Source: Comamonas endophytica
GTDB lineage: Bacteria; Pseudomonadota; Gammaproteobacteria; Burkholderiales; Burkholderiaceae_C
NCBI RefSeq assembly: GCF_023634805.2
Contig: NZ_CP106881.1
Coordinates: 992,001 to 1,056,000, forward strand
DNA: 64,000 bases
Direction of reading: 5' to 3'
Positions within the stretch are counted from its first letter, which is position 1. The number at the start of each line of letters is the position of its first letter. Positions 7,442 through 17,328 of this stretch are shown here, piece by piece. The position numbers and the translations under genes were made by a program. The notes beneath the pieces are model-generated. The model searched no databases. It saw only the letters and a list, made by a program, of their open reading frames with translations, and was not told the DNA's origin.

Positions 7442-10400
7442 ATGAAACGGATGCTCATCAACGCTACGCAGGCCGAAGAACGCCGCCTGGCCATCGTCGA
7501 CGGCCAGAAGCTGCTGGATTACGAGATCGAGATCGAAGGCCGCGAGCAACGCAAGGGCAACATCTACAAGGCAGTGGTCACCCGGGTCGAGCCTTCGCTG
7601 GAAGCCTGCTTCGTCGACTACGGCGAAGACCGCCACGGCTTCCTGCCCTTCAAGGAAATCTCGCGCCAGTACTTCGCCGAGGGCGTGCCCCCCAGCCAGG
7701 CGCGCATCAACGACGTGATCCGCGAAGGCCAGGAAATGCTGGTCCAGGTCGAAAAGGAAGAGCGCGGCAACAAGGGCGCGGCCCTCACCACCTTCATCTC
7801 GCTGGCCGGCCGCTACGTCGTGCTGATGCCCAACAACCCGCGCGGCGGCGGCGTCTCGCGCCGCATCGAGGGCGAGGACCGGGCCGAGCTCAAGGAAGCG
7901 ATGGACCAGCTCGAATACCCGAAGGGCATGAGCATCATCGCGCGCACCGCCGGCATCGGCCGCAGCGCCCCCGAACTGCAATGGGACCTGAACTACCTGC
8001 TCAAGCTCTGGAGCGCCATCGACGGCGCGGCCCGGGGTGGCAAGGGCGCCTTCCTGATCTACCAGGAATCGAGCCTGGTGATCCGTGCGATCCGCGACTA
8101 CTTCAACAACGAGATCGGTGACATCCTCATCGACACCGACGACATCTACGAACAGGCGCAGCAGTTCATGGCGCACGTCATGCCCGAGCACGCCGCCCGG
8201 GTCAAGCGCTACCGCGACGACGCCCCGCTGTTCAGCCGCTTCCAGATCGAGCACCAGATCGAATCCGCCTATTCGCGCACCGTGACCCTGCCCTCGGGCG
8301 GCGCCGTGGTGATCGACCACACCGAGGCGCTGGTCTCGGTGGACGTGAACTCGGCGCGCGCCATCAAGGGCGGCGACATCGAGGAAACCGCCACGCGCAC
8401 CAACCTCGAAGCCGCCGACGAAGTCGCGCGCCAGATGCGCCTGCGCGACCTGGGCGGGCTGATCGTCATCGACTTCATCGACATGGAAGAGTCGAAGAAC
8501 CGCCGCGAGGTCGAGAACCGCCTGCGCGACGCGCTGCGCCAGGACCGCGCGCGCGTGCAGTTCGGCAGCATCAGCAAGTTCGGCCTGATGGAGATGAGCC
8601 GCCAGCGCCTCAAGCCCGCGCTGTCCGAAGGCGCGCACATCAACTGCCCGCGCTGCGGTGGCTCGGGCCACATCCGCGACACCGAGAGCTCGGCGCTGCA
8701 GATCCTGCGCATCATCCAGGAAGAGTCCATGAAGGACAACACCGCCGCCGTGCACTGCCAGGTGCCGGTGGAAGTGGCCTCGTTCCTGCTCAACGAGAAG
8801 CGCAACGAGATCGCCAAGATCGAACTCAAGCAGCGCGTGTCGGTGCTGATGGTGCCCAACAAGACGCTGGAGACGCCGCACTACAAGCTCGAGCGCCTCA
8901 AGCACGACGATCCGCGCCTGGAAAACCTCGATGCCAGCTACAAGCTGGCGGACGAGGTCGAGGCCAACACCGCCGTGACGCGCCGCTCGCAGGAGCCCAC
9001 CAACAAGCAGACGCCGGTGATCAAGGGCGTGCTGCGCGATACGCCCGCTCCCGTGGCGGAACCACGTGCCGAAGCCGCGCCGGCCGCCACTGCGCGCACC
9101 GCTGCGCCGGGCGCCGGCACCGCTGCCCGTCCTGCACGCCCGGCCAATGCCGCGCCGCGCGCCCCGGTGCAGCGCGAGCAGGGCTTCTTTGCCTGGCTCA
9201 AGAACCTGTTCGGCTTCGGCACCCCGCCCGTGGCAGATACGCCGGTGGCGGCCACGCCCGAAGCGTCTGCCGCACGCGAAGCCCGTGAGGCCCGCCGCGA
9301 AGGCCGTCCGGGCGAAGGCCGCAACGGCGAGAGCCGCGGCCGCCGCGGCGAGCGCAACGGCCCGCGTGAAGGCGGCCGCGAAGCCAGCGAAGGCCGTGGC
9401 CGCCGCGGCGAACGCGCCGAAGGCCGCAATGGCCGTCCCGAAGGCGAGCGCAGCGGACGTCCGGAAGGCGAACGCAACGGCCGCAACCGCGGTGAACGTG
9501 GCGAGCGCGGCGAGCGCAACGAGCGCCGCGAGCAGGAAGCACGCCAGCCGCTGGAAGCCGCGGCGCATCTGGCACAGGTCGGCGCTGCCGAGAATGAAGT
9601 CTCCCTCGAGGCCGAAGGCCGCAGCGAGCGCGGCCCGCGCCGCGAACGCGGCGAGCGCGCCGAAGGCAACGGCCGCCGCGAACGTGGCGAGCGCGGTGAA
9701 CGCGGCGAGCGCCGTGAACGCGCGCCCCGTTCCGTGGAAGCCCCCATTGCCGAAGGCCAGCCGCAGGACCGCCTGCCGCAGGATCGCCTGCCGCAGGACC
9801 GCCTGCCGCAAGACCTGAACGCGGCGGCGCAGGAGCCGCTGGCACAGGCCGAGGGCGAGGGCCAGCAGGCCCCCGCAGCCGGTGAAGGCGAACCCCGCCA
9901 GCGCCGTTCGCGCGACCGCTACGGCCGCGACCGCCGCGAGCGTGGCGAGCGCCCCGCGCGTGACGCTTCCGCGCAGCCGGCATTCGAAGCCAGCCAGCCG
10001 CCGGAACTGGACGCTCCCGTGTCCCTGCCCGAGCAGGCCGAAGTCGAGCCCGCACGCCGCAGCTACTTCAGCGCGCCCGCTGCAGGACCCGTGGCCGCAG
10101 CTCCGGCAGCACAGGCTCCCGTGGAGGCAGCAGCGCCAGTGGCTCCGGCTGCCGTGACGGAAGCTTCCGTGGTCGAGGATCGCGCGGTGCCGGCTTTCGT
10201 GGCGCAGGCCCCTGCCCCCGCTGCTGCGGTGCAAGAGCCTGTGGCCCCGGTGCTGGCGCCTGTGGCTGTTGCTCCTGTGGCGGCTCCTGCTCCCGCGGCG
10301 GCACCGGCTACCGCAGCGCCGGCTGCCGCAGCACCGGCTGCCGCAGCGCCGGCTGCCGCACCCACCGCATCCGGCCTGCCGCAGATCGCCAGCTTCACCC

Positions 10401-10639
10401 TGCCGCTCGATGCGCTGCAGGGCATTGCCCGCGAATCCGGCCTGGAATGGGTCAACTCGGATGCCGAGAAGATCGCTGCCGTGCAGGCCGCGATTGCAGC
10501 CGAGCCCAAGCCGGTGCACGTGCCGCGCGAGCGCCCTGCGCCCGTGGTGATCGACGAAGGTCCGCTGGTGCTGGTGGAGACCCGCCGTGACCTGCGCGAG
10601 ATGACGCTGCCCTTCGAGCGGCAGTCCACCAACGCTTGA
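7442..10639 (+). CDS. rne: ribonuclease E
   Basis: RNase E is the endonuclease that starts mRNA decay and processes rRNA and tRNA. The start at 7442 (MKRMLINATQAEERRLAIVDG) follows AAAGGAAACGC and matches the family start; an in-frame upstream extension is rejected. The 1065-residue product has an S1 domain (about 35-120), a DNase-I-like catalytic domain with Asp301 (SVDVNS) and Asp344 (VIDFID), and the zinc-link Cys402/Cys405 (CPRCGGSG). Beyond residue ~530 it is a long disordered tail: an Arg/Gly/Glu-rich segment (about 610-790), PQDRL repeats, and an Ala/Pro-rich stretch before a conserved C-terminal patch. The tail is where degradosome partners bind in relatives. Confidence 0.96.
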   Translation: MKRMLINATQAEERRLAIVDGQKLLDYEIEIEGREQRKGNIYKAVVTRVEPSLEACFVDYGEDRHGFLPFKEISRQYFAEGVPPSQARINDVIREGQEMLVQVEKEERGNKGAALTTFISLAGRYVVLMPNNPRGGGVSRRIEGEDRAELKEAMDQLEYPKGMSIIARTAGIGRSAPELQWDLNYLLKLWSAIDGAARGGKGAFLIYQESSLVIRAIRDYFNNEIGDILIDTDDIYEQAQQFMAHVMPEHAARVKRYRDDAPLFSRFQIEHQIESAYSRTVTLPSGGAVVIDHTEALVSVDVNSARAIKGGDIEETATRTNLEAADEVARQMRLRDLGGLIVIDFIDMEESKNRREVENRLRDALRQDRARVQFGSISKFGLMEMSRQRLKPALSEGAHINCPRCGGSGHIRDTESSALQILRIIQEESMKDNTAAVHCQVPVEVASFLLNEKRNEIAKIELKQRVSVLMVPNKTLETPHYKLERLKHDDPRLENLDASYKLADEVEANTAVTRRSQEPTNKQTPVIKGVLRDTPAPVAEPRAEAAPAATARTAAPGAGTAARPARPANAAPRAPVQREQGFFAWLKNLFGFGTPPVADTPVAATPEASAAREAREARREGRPGEGRNGESRGRRGERNGPREGGREASEGRGRRGERAEGRNGRPEGERSGRPEGERNGRNRGERGERGERNERREQEARQPLEAAAHLAQVGAAENEVSLEAEGRSERGPRRERGERAEGNGRRERGERGERGERRERAPRSVEAPIAEGQPQDRLPQDRLPQDRLPQDLNAAAQEPLAQAEGEGQQAPAAGEGEPRQRRSRDRYGRDRRERGERPARDASAQPAFEASQPPELDAPVSLPEQAEVEPARRSYFSAPAAGPVAAAPAAQAPVEAAAPVAPAAVTEASVVEDRAVPAFVAQAPAPAAAVQEPVAPVLAPVAVAPVAAPAPAAAPATAAPAAAAPAAAAPAAAPTASGLPQIASFTLPLDALQGIARESGLEWVNSDAEKIAAVQAAIAAEPKPVHVPRERPAPVVIDEGPLVLVETRRDLREMTLPFERQSTNA
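9761..9817 (+). repeat. 15-bp tandem repeat in rne encoding PQDRL
   Basis: Three 15-base units (9761-9775, 9776-9790, 9791-9805) and a shortened fourth (to 9817) encode PQDRL, PQDRL, PQDRL, PQDL in the disordered tail of RNase E. Copy number could vary between strains without shifting the frame. Confidence 0.9.
10301..10360 (+). repeat. 15-bp tandem repeat in rne encoding an Ala/Pro run
   Basis: Four 15-base units (10301-10315, 10316-10330, 10331-10345, 10346-10360) alternating GCACCGGCTRCCGCA and GCGCCGGCTGCCGCA encode APAxA repeats in the linker just before the C-terminal conserved segment of RNase E. Confidence 0.88.
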
Positions 10640-10650
10640 ATGCGCTGACA

Positions 10651-10680
10651 CCGGGGGCCTTCAGGGGCCCCTGGTTGTTT
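10651..10680 (+). terminator. terminator-like hairpin after rne
   Basis: CCGGGGGCC (10651-10659) pairs with GGCCCCTGG (10666-10674) with one G-U pair around a six-base loop, followed by TTGTTT. It starts 12 bases after the rne stop. The U-tract is interrupted, so efficiency is uncertain. Confidence 0.6.
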
Positions 10681-10713
10681 CTGGGCCTGTCTTTTCCTGT
10701 TCCGTTCTAGACC

Positions 10714-11490
10714 ATGCTGCTTCTGCTGTCCCCCGCCAAATCCCTGGATTACGAATCGCCGCTGCCTGCCGGCCTGAAGCACACCCTGCCGCCTTTCGTG
10801 GCGCAATCGGCCGAGCTGATCGAGGTGCTGCGCCAGCAGACCCCGCAGTCGCTGGCCGCGCTGATGGGCCTGAGCGACAAGCTGGCCGCGCTGAATGTCG
10901 CGCGCTATGAAGCCTGGAGCCCCCGGTTCTCCGCGGAGAACGCGCGCCAGGCACTGTTTGCCTTCGACGGCGATGTCTACGAGGGCCTGGATGCCGGCAC
11001 GCTGTCGGCAGACGACATTGCCTGGGCGCAGGAGCATCTGGCCATGCTCAGCGGCCTCTACGGCGTGCTGCGCCCGCTGGACCTGATGCAGCCCTACCGG
11101 CTGGAGATGGGCACGCGCCTGGAGAATGCCGCAGGCAGCAACCTCTATGCGTTCTGGGGCGCGCGCATTGCCGAGCATCTGAACCAGCGCCTGGAGGGCG
11201 AGGCCGAGCCGGTCGTGGTGAATCTGGCCTCGCAGGAGTATTTCAAGTCGGTGCAGCTGAAGCAGCTGCGCGCGCGCGTGGTCGAGTGCGTGTTCGAGGA
11301 CTTCAAGGCCGGCAAGTACAAGATCATCAGCTTCCACGCCAAGCGCGCGCGCGGACTGATGGCGCGCCACGCCGTGCAGCAGCGCCTGACACGTCCCACC
11401 CAGTTGCAAGGGTTTGCCGCCGAGGGCTATGCTTTTGCCGAAGCCGCCTCGACGCCCGAACGCCTGGTCTTTCGCCGCAAGGCCGAATGA
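10714..11490 (+). CDS. yaaA: peroxide stress protein YaaA (UPF0246/DUF328)
   Basis: YaaA limits intracellular free iron and so protects DNA during hydrogen-peroxide stress in E. coli; it binds DNA and has a unique fold. The 258-residue product begins [18 protein letters not shown] and holds [19 protein letters not shown] and [13 protein letters not shown], all strong family signatures. The last four bases (ATGA) overlap the start of a 2-oxoglutarate/Fe(II) oxygenase gene, so the two are translationally coupled. I see no OxyR site that I could defend upstream. Confidence 0.95.
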   Translation: MLLLLSPAKSLDYESPLPAGLKHTLPPFVAQSAELIEVLRQQTPQSLAALMGLSDKLAALNVARYEAWSPRFSAENARQALFAFDGDVYEGLDAGTLSADDIAWAQEHLAMLSGLYGVLRPLDLMQPYRLEMGTRLENAAGSNLYAFWGARIAEHLNQRLEGEAEPVVVNLASQEYFKSVQLKQLRARVVECVFEDFKAGKYKIISFHAKRARGLMARHAVQQRLTRPTQLQGFAAEGYAFAEAASTPERLVFRRKAE

Positions 11491-12401
11491 CCGGCCCGGC
11501 CACTCCACCCGCCACAGCTCCTGCCTCCATGCCCTCCCGCTCCACCACGCAAGACCAAGCCGCCTCCCCGCAACTGCATGACTGGATCACCCAGCAGCGG
11601 CTGCTGGGCGTGCAGGACGGCCCGCTGCTCGCGGCCATGGTGGCCGCCGGCTGGAACGAAAGCGTGGCGCGCGAAGCCCTGGGCTCCGTAGCGGAAACCG
11701 CGATGGACGCCGTGACGGACGCCCCCGGCGAGGCCACGCGCGTGCAGGGTCTGCCCGAGCCGGAGCTCGCTGGCGAACCCGGCGCCATCGATGCCGGCGA
11801 CCGTGAGGTGCGCGTGCTGATGAGCATGGACGCGCCGCGCGTGGTGCTGTTTGGCGAGATCCTTTCGGCGGATGAATGCGCGCAGCTGATCGATGCCGCG
11901 CGCCCGCGCCTGGCGCGCTCCCTGACGGTGGAAACCGCCTCGGGCGGCGAGGAGATCAACGCCGACCGCACCAGCGACGGCATGTTCTTCCAGCGCGGCG
12001 AACTGCCGCTGGTGCAGCGGCTCGAGGAGCGCATCGCGCGGCTGCTGAACTGGCCGCTGGAAAACGGCGAGGGCCTGCAGGTGCTGCGCTATGGCCCGGG
12101 CGCCGAGTACAAGCCGCACCACGATTATTTCGATCCCCACGAACCCGGCACCGCCAGCATCGTGCGCCGCGGCGGCCAGCGCGTGGGCACGCTGATCATC
12201 TATCTCAACGAGCCGGCGCAGGGCGGCGCCACCATCTTTCCCGAAGCCGGGCTGCAGGTGGTGCCGCAGCGCGGCCACGCGGTGTTCTTCAGCTACGCGC
12301 GCCCCGACCCGGCCACGCGCACCCTGCATGGCGGCATGCCCGTGATCCAGGGCGAGAAATGGATCGCCACCAAGTGGCTGCGCCAGGGCCGCTTCGACTG
12401 A
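11487..12401 (+). CDS. prolyl 4-hydroxylase-like 2-oxoglutarate/Fe(II) oxygenase
   Basis: A 304-residue protein whose C-terminal half is a P4H-type 2OG-Fe(II) dioxygenase domain. Iron ligands are His211 and Asp213 in KPHHDYFD and His281 in TLHGGMP; Lys291 fits the 2-oxoglutarate anchor. RTSDGMFF (161-168) and [13 protein letters not shown] (235-247) match bacterial P4Hs. The N-terminal ~100 residues form a separate region with a short helical segment ([12 protein letters not shown]) of unknown role. The start ATG at 11487 is within the yaaA stop, so the oxygenase is coupled to an iron/peroxide stress gene. The protein substrate is unknown; bacterial homologues have been tied to hydroxylation of elongation factor Tu in Pseudomonas. 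Confidence 0.88.
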   Translation: MTGPATPPATAPASMPSRSTTQDQAASPQLHDWITQQRLLGVQDGPLLAAMVAAGWNESVAREALGSVAETAMDAVTDAPGEATRVQGLPEPELAGEPGAIDAGDREVRVLMSMDAPRVVLFGEILSADECAQLIDAARPRLARSLTVETASGGEEINADRTSDGMFFQRGELPLVQRLEERIARLLNWPLENGEGLQVLRYGPGAEYKPHHDYFDPHEPGTASIVRRGGQRVGTLIIYLNEPAQGGATIFPEAGLQVVPQRGHAVFFSYARPDPATRTLHGGMPVIQGEKWIATKWLRQGRFD

Positions 12402-12452
12402 AACCTCCTTTTCCCTCGCGGCCCCGCGCCGCGCCTCTCACGAGATTCCCGC

Positions 12453-13298
12453 ATGAACACGCCTGAACATTCGCAGCTGGGCAAGACTTCCGCCTATACA
12501 GACCAGTACGACCCCAGCCTGCTGTTTCCGCTGCCGCGCGCCACCAAACGCGCCGAGCTCGGACTCACGGGCCAGACGCCCTTCTTCGGCGCCGATCTGT
12601 GGACCGCCTTCGAGCTGTCCTGGCTGAACCCGCGCGGCAAGCCGCAGGTGGCGCTCGCGCATGTGACGATTCCCTGCGAGACGCCGAACATCATCGAGAG
12701 CAAGTCCTTCAAGCTCTATCTCAACAGCTTCAACAACACGCGCCTTGCCGATGCCGGCGAAGTGCAGGCGCGGCTGCGCGCCGATCTGGGCGAGGCCGCC
12801 TGGCGCGGCAGCGAGCAGCGCGGCAGCGTCGGCGTGCAGCTGCTGCTGCCCGAGATGTTCGACCGCCAGCAGGTGCAGGAATTCGACGGCATCAGCCTCG
12901 ACCGGCTGGACGTGGAATGCACGCACTGGCAGCCCGCGCCCGAGCTGCTGCGCGCCGACCACAGCGAGCCGGCCGTGACCGAGACGCTGACCAGCAACCT
13001 GCTCAAGAGCAATTGCCTGGTCACGGGCCAGCCCGACTGGGGCAGCGTGCAGATCCGCTACACCGGCGCGAAGATCGACGAGGAGCGCCTGCTGCAATAC
13101 CTGGTGAGCTTTCGCAACCACAACGAATTCCACGAGCAGTGCGTGGAGCGCATCTTCATGGACATCTGGCAGCGCTGCGCGCCGCAGCGGCTGTCGGTGT
13201 ATGCGCGCTATACGCGCCGCGGCGGGCTGGACATCAATCCGCTGCGCACCAGCCATCCGCAGGCGCTGCCGGCCAATATCCGCAACGCGCGGCAGTAG
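12453..13298 (+). CDS. queF: NADPH-dependent preQ0 reductase QueF
   Basis: QueF reduces the nitrile of 7-cyano-7-deazaguanine (preQ0) to preQ1, a step in queuosine tRNA modification. The 281-residue length is that of the long, two-subdomain (YqcD) class. [13 protein letters not shown] (82-94) is the substrate-binding signature, Cys188 in [13 protein letters not shown] is the nucleophile and Asp195 the proton donor; [13 protein letters not shown] near the C-terminus is also conserved. It starts 51 bases after the oxygenase gene on the same strand. There is no room for, and no sign of, a preQ1 riboswitch in that gap. Confidence 0.97.
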   Translation: MNTPEHSQLGKTSAYTDQYDPSLLFPLPRATKRAELGLTGQTPFFGADLWTAFELSWLNPRGKPQVALAHVTIPCETPNIIESKSFKLYLNSFNNTRLADAGEVQARLRADLGEAAWRGSEQRGSVGVQLLLPEMFDRQQVQEFDGISLDRLDVECTHWQPAPELLRADHSEPAVTETLTSNLLKSNCLVTGQPDWGSVQIRYTGAKIDEERLLQYLVSFRNHNEFHEQCVERIFMDIWQRCAPQRLSVYARYTRRGGLDINPLRTSHPQALPANIRNARQ

Positions 13299-13332
13299 GG
13301 CCGGCGCCGGGGCACGGGTGCGGCGCCCCGCC

Positions 13333-14901
13333 TCAACCGAGCTTGAACACCGCCACCGAGCGCTGCAGCATCTGCGCGCGCTGGCCCAGCGAGACCGCCG
13401 ACGCGGCCGACTCCTCGACCAGCGCCACGTTCTGCTGGGTCACCGCATCGAGCCGGGCCACGGCTTCGTTGACCTGCTCGATGCCCAGCGACTGCTCGCG
13501 CGTGGCGATGCTGATCTGGTGCACCAGGCCGCCCACGCGGTCCACGGCTGCCACCATGCCCTGGATGGTCTCGCCGGCCTGGGCCATGCGCGCGTTGCCG
13601 TCGCGGATACCGTCCACGGTGCTGTTGATCAGCACGCCGATTTCCTTGGCCGAGGCTGCGCTGCGCTGCGCCAGCGCGCGCACTTCGCCGGCCACGACCG
13701 CAAAGCCGCGCCCCTGTTCGCCGGCGCGCGCGGCTTCGACAGCGGCGTTCAGGGCCAGCAGATTGGTCTGGAAGGCAATGCTCTCGATGACGCCGATGAT
13801 CTCTCGCATGCGCGTGGAGGAACTGCGGATGCGCTCCATCGACTCTCCGACCTCCTGGATGGCCGCGCCGCCATGGCTCGCGGCCTGGGTGCTGTGCTCG
13901 CTGGCGCCGGCCATGCGCTGGGCGGTATCGGCGGTCTGGCTGACGGTGCCCGAGAGCTGCTCCATCGAGGCTGCGGTCTGCTGCAGGTTGCCAGCCTGGA
14001 TCTCGGTGCGCGCCGCCAGATCGATGCTGCCCTGGGCGATTTCCTGCGAGGTCCGCACAAAGCTGCGGGCATCGTGCAGCAGATCGCCGAGCACGGCGCG
14101 CAGATTGATCTGGATCTGCTGCATGCGGCGCAGCAGCGTCCCCGTCTCGCCGGGCGCACTGGCGTAGCGCGGGTCGGACGCGGTCATCAGATTGCAGCCC
14201 GCCAGGTCCGACGCCACGCGCTGCGCGGCGTCGAGGCCGGCGGCGCAGCGCGCGTGAAAGCGCCACAGCACCCAGCCCATGCCCAGCGCCAGCACGCCCA
14301 CGCGCGTGCCCCAGGCTTGCGGGCCGGTCCACCCCAGCAGATCGGGCAGCAGCGCCAGCAACGCCACCAGCGCCAGCATGAGTGCCATGCGCGCCGTCAG
14401 CCCCAGGTCCTGCCAGCGGCTGTACAGACCGCGCCAGCCCAGATGGCGCAGTTCGCCGCCGCGCAGGCGCAGGGTCGGCCGGCCCGCAGCTTCCTCGGCG
14501 CGCAAGCGCGCATACAGGGCCTCGGCCTCTCGCACCGCAGCCGCATCGGGCTTGCTGCGCACCGACATGTAGCCGCGCGGCTTGCCGTTTTCCATGATCG
14601 GCGTGACATTGGCGCTGACCCAGTAATGATCGCCATTCTTGCGCCGGTTCTTGACCAGGCCGGTCCAGGGATAGCCATGGGCAATGGTGCGCCACATATC
14701 CTTGAAAGCCGCCTCGGGCATGTCGGGGTGGCGCACCAGGTTGTGCGGCTGCCCCATCAGTTCCTCGTAGGAGTAGCCGCTGACGCGCGCAAAGGCGGCA
14801 TTGCAATGCGTGATCTCGCCCTTGGTGTTGGTGGTCGAGACCAGCAGTTCCTCCGCAGAAAAATCATGGTTGTTCTGGGTGACGGGCAAGTTGAGACGCA
14901 T
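13333..14901 (-). CDS. PAS-domain methyl-accepting chemotaxis protein (Aer-like)
   Basis: A membrane chemoreceptor of 522 residues. The N-terminal PAS domain (about 1-115) contains [17 protein letters not shown] and [10 protein letters not shown], as in Aer-type redox/energy sensors. One hydrophobic hairpin region follows (about 165-215) and the rest is the cytoplasmic signalling domain with the conserved hairpin tip [20 protein letters not shown]. There is no periplasmic ligand domain, so the signal is probably sensed inside the cell, for example through a PAS-bound flavin. It converges on queF (34 bases between the stops) and stands alone, with no chemotaxis genes nearby. Confidence 0.92.
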   Translation of the reverse strand: MRLNLPVTQNNHDFSAEELLVSTTNTKGEITHCNAAFARVSGYSYEELMGQPHNLVRHPDMPEAAFKDMWRTIAHGYPWTGLVKNRRKNGDHYWVSANVTPIMENGKPRGYMSVRSKPDAAAVREAEALYARLRAEEAAGRPTLRLRGGELRHLGWRGLYSRWQDLGLTARMALMLALVALLALLPDLLGWTGPQAWGTRVGVLALGMGWVLWRFHARCAAGLDAAQRVASDLAGCNLMTASDPRYASAPGETGTLLRRMQQIQINLRAVLGDLLHDARSFVRTSQEIAQGSIDLAARTEIQAGNLQQTAASMEQLSGTVSQTADTAQRMAGASEHSTQAASHGGAAIQEVGESMERIRSSSTRMREIIGVIESIAFQTNLLALNAAVEAARAGEQGRGFAVVAGEVRALAQRSAASAKEIGVLINSTVDGIRDGNARMAQAGETIQGMVAAVDRVGGLVHQISIATREQSLGIEQVNEAVARLDAVTQQNVALVEESAASAVSLGQRAQMLQRSVAVFKLG

Positions 14902-15003
14902 GCATTGGGTTCCTGGCTGGCAATTTCTGGGGCACGGTCATGCCGTGCAGGCCCACACACGGGCCAACCGGCGATCATCGCATGGCGCACCGGGCTTTGA
15001 AGG

Positions 15004-16269
15004 CTAGAAAAGCGGTGCCGTGAACGGGTCGGCACCGGCGCGTGCGCGCCGCGCCAGTGGCGCTGGCGAAGCCGCCTCCTCCCCCGCCTTCACCAGCGCC
15101 CCCACGCGCACGCCCAGCAGCCGCAGGCGCTGCGTCAACGGCACGCGCTTGAGGCACTGGCCGGCGGCGCGGCGGATGGAGGCGGCATCGGCGATGGGCA
15201 GCTCCAGCGTCATGTCGCGCGTGGCGATCCTGAAGTCGGCATAGCGCAGCTTGATGCCGATGGTGCGGCCCGAGTAGCCCTTGCGCTGCAGGTCGGCTGC
15301 CACCTGCTCGCACAGCGCCGTGAAGATGCGCGCGAGTTCCTCGCGGTCGCCCTGCGCATGCAGGTCGCGCTCGAAGGTGGTCTCGCGGCTCATGCTCACC
15401 GGCTCGCTCTCGGTGACGACGGGCCGGTCGTCGCGGCCCCAGGCGGCATCGTGCAGCCAGGCGCCATAGGCCTTGCCGAACTGCTGCACCAGCCAGCTGC
15501 GCGGGCGCGCCGCGAGATCGGCGATGGTCACGATGCCCAGCGCCCGCAGCTTCTCCTCGGACTTGGGGCCGATGCCGTTGATCTTGCGGCAGGCCAGCGG
15601 CCAGACCAGCTTCTCCAGGTCCTCGGCCTGCACGATGGAGATGCCATTGGGCTTGTTGAACTCGCTGGCCATCTTCGCCAGCAGCTTGTTGGGCGCCACG
15701 CCGATCGAGCAGGTGAGGCCCGTGGCCTCGGCGATCGCGCGCTGCATCAGCGTGGCCAGCGCGCGCCCGCCCTGGCGCTGGCCACCGGGCACATCGGTGA
15801 AATCGATGTAGACCTCGTCGACGCCGCGGTCCTCCATCAGCGGCGCCATCGACAGCACCACCTCCTTGAACAGCCGCGAAAAGCGCCGGTACTCGGCAAA
15901 ATCGACGGGCAGCAAAATCGCCTGCGGACACAGCCGCGCGGCCTTCATCAGCCCCATGGCCGAGCCGATGCCGAACTGGCGCGCCGGGTAGGTGGCGGTG
16001 GTGATGACGCCGCGGCCGGTATAGTCCTTGAGCAGCGGGAATTCCTCGACGGGAATGGCCGACAGCGGCTGGCCGGCATGGCGCTGCAGCAGCGCGTCGT
16101 CGGGCCGGCGCCGGCTGCCGCCGATGACCAGCGGCAGGCCCTTGAGCTGCGGATAGCGCAGCAGCTCGACGGAGGCATAGAACGCGTCCATGTCGAGGTG
16201 GGCAATGCGGCGCGGCAGGGGCGTTTCGGCGCTTTCGGTCACCACCGGATTGTGCTTGCAGACGGACAC
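15004..16269 (-). CDS. dinB: DNA polymerase IV with an insertion in the N-terminal region
   Basis: A Y-family translesion polymerase, 421 residues. Catalytic acids are Asp26/Asp28 (HLDMDAF) and Asp151/Glu152 (GVDEVYID). The usual direct join between GGS and RGVITTA is broken by about 30 extra residues (54-85, RPDDALLQRHAG...LLKDYTG). GVAPNKLLAKMAS and the little-finger domain follow normally. The start at 16269 is GTG; a short non-conserved stretch precedes RRIAHLDMDAF, so the exact start is uncertain. I found no LexA-type CTGT-N8-ACAG box upstream. The EamA transporter gene ends 17 bases before it on the same strand. Confidence 0.93.
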   Translation of the reverse strand: MSVCKHNPVVTESAETPLPRRIAHLDMDAFYASVELLRYPQLKGLPLVIGGSRRRPDDALLQRHAGQPLSAIPVEEFPLLKDYTGRGVITTATYPARQFGIGSAMGLMKAARLCPQAILLPVDFAEYRRFSRLFKEVVLSMAPLMEDRGVDEVYIDFTDVPGGQRQGGRALATLMQRAIAEATGLTCSIGVAPNKLLAKMASEFNKPNGISIVQAEDLEKLVWPLACRKINGIGPKSEEKLRALGIVTIADLAARPRSWLVQQFGKAYGAWLHDAAWGRDDRPVVTESEPVSMSRETTFERDLHAQGDREELARIFTALCEQVAADLQRKGYSGRTIGIKLRYADFRIATRDMTLELPIADAASIRRAAGQCLKRVPLTQRLRLLGVRVGALVKAGEEAASPAPLARRARAGADPFTAPLF

Positions 16270-16285
16270 GCGCGCCCGCGCGTGG

Positions 16286-17209
16286 TCAATACTCCAGCGT
16301 GACCAGGACCAATCCCAAGAGCATCAGCAGCATGCCGATCCTCTCCGGCCAGCTCAGCGGCTCGCGCAACACGCGGCGCGAGACCAGGTAGCTGAACACC
16401 ACCTCGACCATGCCCAGCGTGCGCACGTGGGCCGCGCCCTGCAGCGCATAGGCGGTGAACCAGGCCATCGATGCCGCCGCGCCCATGCTGCCCGCCACCA
16501 GCGACACGCGCCAGGCGCGGAACACCGGCGCGATGCCGCCCGGATGCCGCCAGGCGATCCAGCCGCCCAGCACCAGCGACTGCAGCGTCTGCGCCAGCAC
16601 CACGCCCCAGGCGCCGTTGATCCACGGCACCGGCTCGCCCAGCGCCAGCGCGCCGCCGCGAAAGCCGATCGCGGCAATCGCAAAGAAGGCGCCGCAGGCC
16701 AGGCCGTAGAGCGCCGAGCGGCTGAACCAGGCCGACAGCGACCAGCGCCTGTCGCGCGGCGGCAGCGACAGGATCAGCACCCCCAGCGTGGCGATCACCA
16801 TGGCCGCCACGGCCAGCGCCGTCGGCAACTCGTGCAGGAACACGGTGCCAAACAGCGCCACCTGCAGCACCTCGGTCTTCGACAGCGTCACGGCGACGGC
16901 GAAGTTGCGCGCCTTCATGGCCAGCAGCAGCATGGCCGTGCCGCCCACCTGGAACAGCGCACCCAGTGCGATCCAGCCCAGGTAGGCAGGGCTGAAGTCG
17001 GGCAGCGTGCGCGGCGTGATCAGATACAGGAACCCGAGCCACAGGAGCGCAAAAGGCAGGCCGTAGAGAAAGCGCACCAGCGTCGCCGGCAGCGTGCCGA
17101 TGGCCTGTGTCAGGGAGCGCTGCGCGGCGTTGCGCGCGGTCTGGGCCAGCGCCGCGAACAGCACCATCGGCACCCAGAGCCAGGACGAATCAAGGAGAAA
17201 GGAGGACAT
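16286..17209 (-). CDS. EamA/DMT-family inner-membrane transporter
   Basis: A 307-residue protein with about ten hydrophobic segments and two repeated halves, the pattern of the drug/metabolite transporter superfamily (EamA domain). Recognisable parts are a Leu/Trp-rich first segment (SSWLWVPMVLFAALAQT), TEVLQVALFGTVFL in the first half and MGAAASMAWFTAYAL in the second. The substrate cannot be told from sequence. It lies 17 bases upstream of dinB on the same strand and may be cotranscribed with it, although a functional link is not evident. Confidence 0.85.
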   Translation of the reverse strand: MSSFLLDSSWLWVPMVLFAALAQTARNAAQRSLTQAIGTLPATLVRFLYGLPFALLWLGFLYLITPRTLPDFSPAYLGWIALGALFQVGGTAMLLLAMKARNFAVAVTLSKTEVLQVALFGTVFLHELPTALAVAAMVIATLGVLILSLPPRDRRWSLSAWFSRSALYGLACGAFFAIAAIGFRGGALALGEPVPWINGAWGVVLAQTLQSLVLGGWIAWRHPGGIAPVFRAWRVSLVAGSMGAAASMAWFTAYALQGAAHVRTLGMVEVVFSYLVSRRVLREPLSWPERIGMLLMLLGLVLVTLEY

Positions 17210-17328
17210 GCGAAAGGCCAGAAGACGGAGGAGGCTCCCCCTGCCCCGAGCATAGCGCCGGGCGCCCGTGCGCGGCTGCGCTTTTGGCGAGGCGCGCCGC
17301 AGCCATCAGCGATTGCGGCGGCGCGTCT

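Noticed and set aside
7322..10651. A 1109-codon open frame on the minus strand opposite rne
   Set aside because: Low-complexity antisense of the RNase E gene; no recognisable domain and no ribosome-binding site.
12402..12452. preQ1 riboswitch ahead of queF
   Set aside because: The 51-base gap is C-rich and has no H-type pseudoknot pattern with the conserved A-rich 3' strand.
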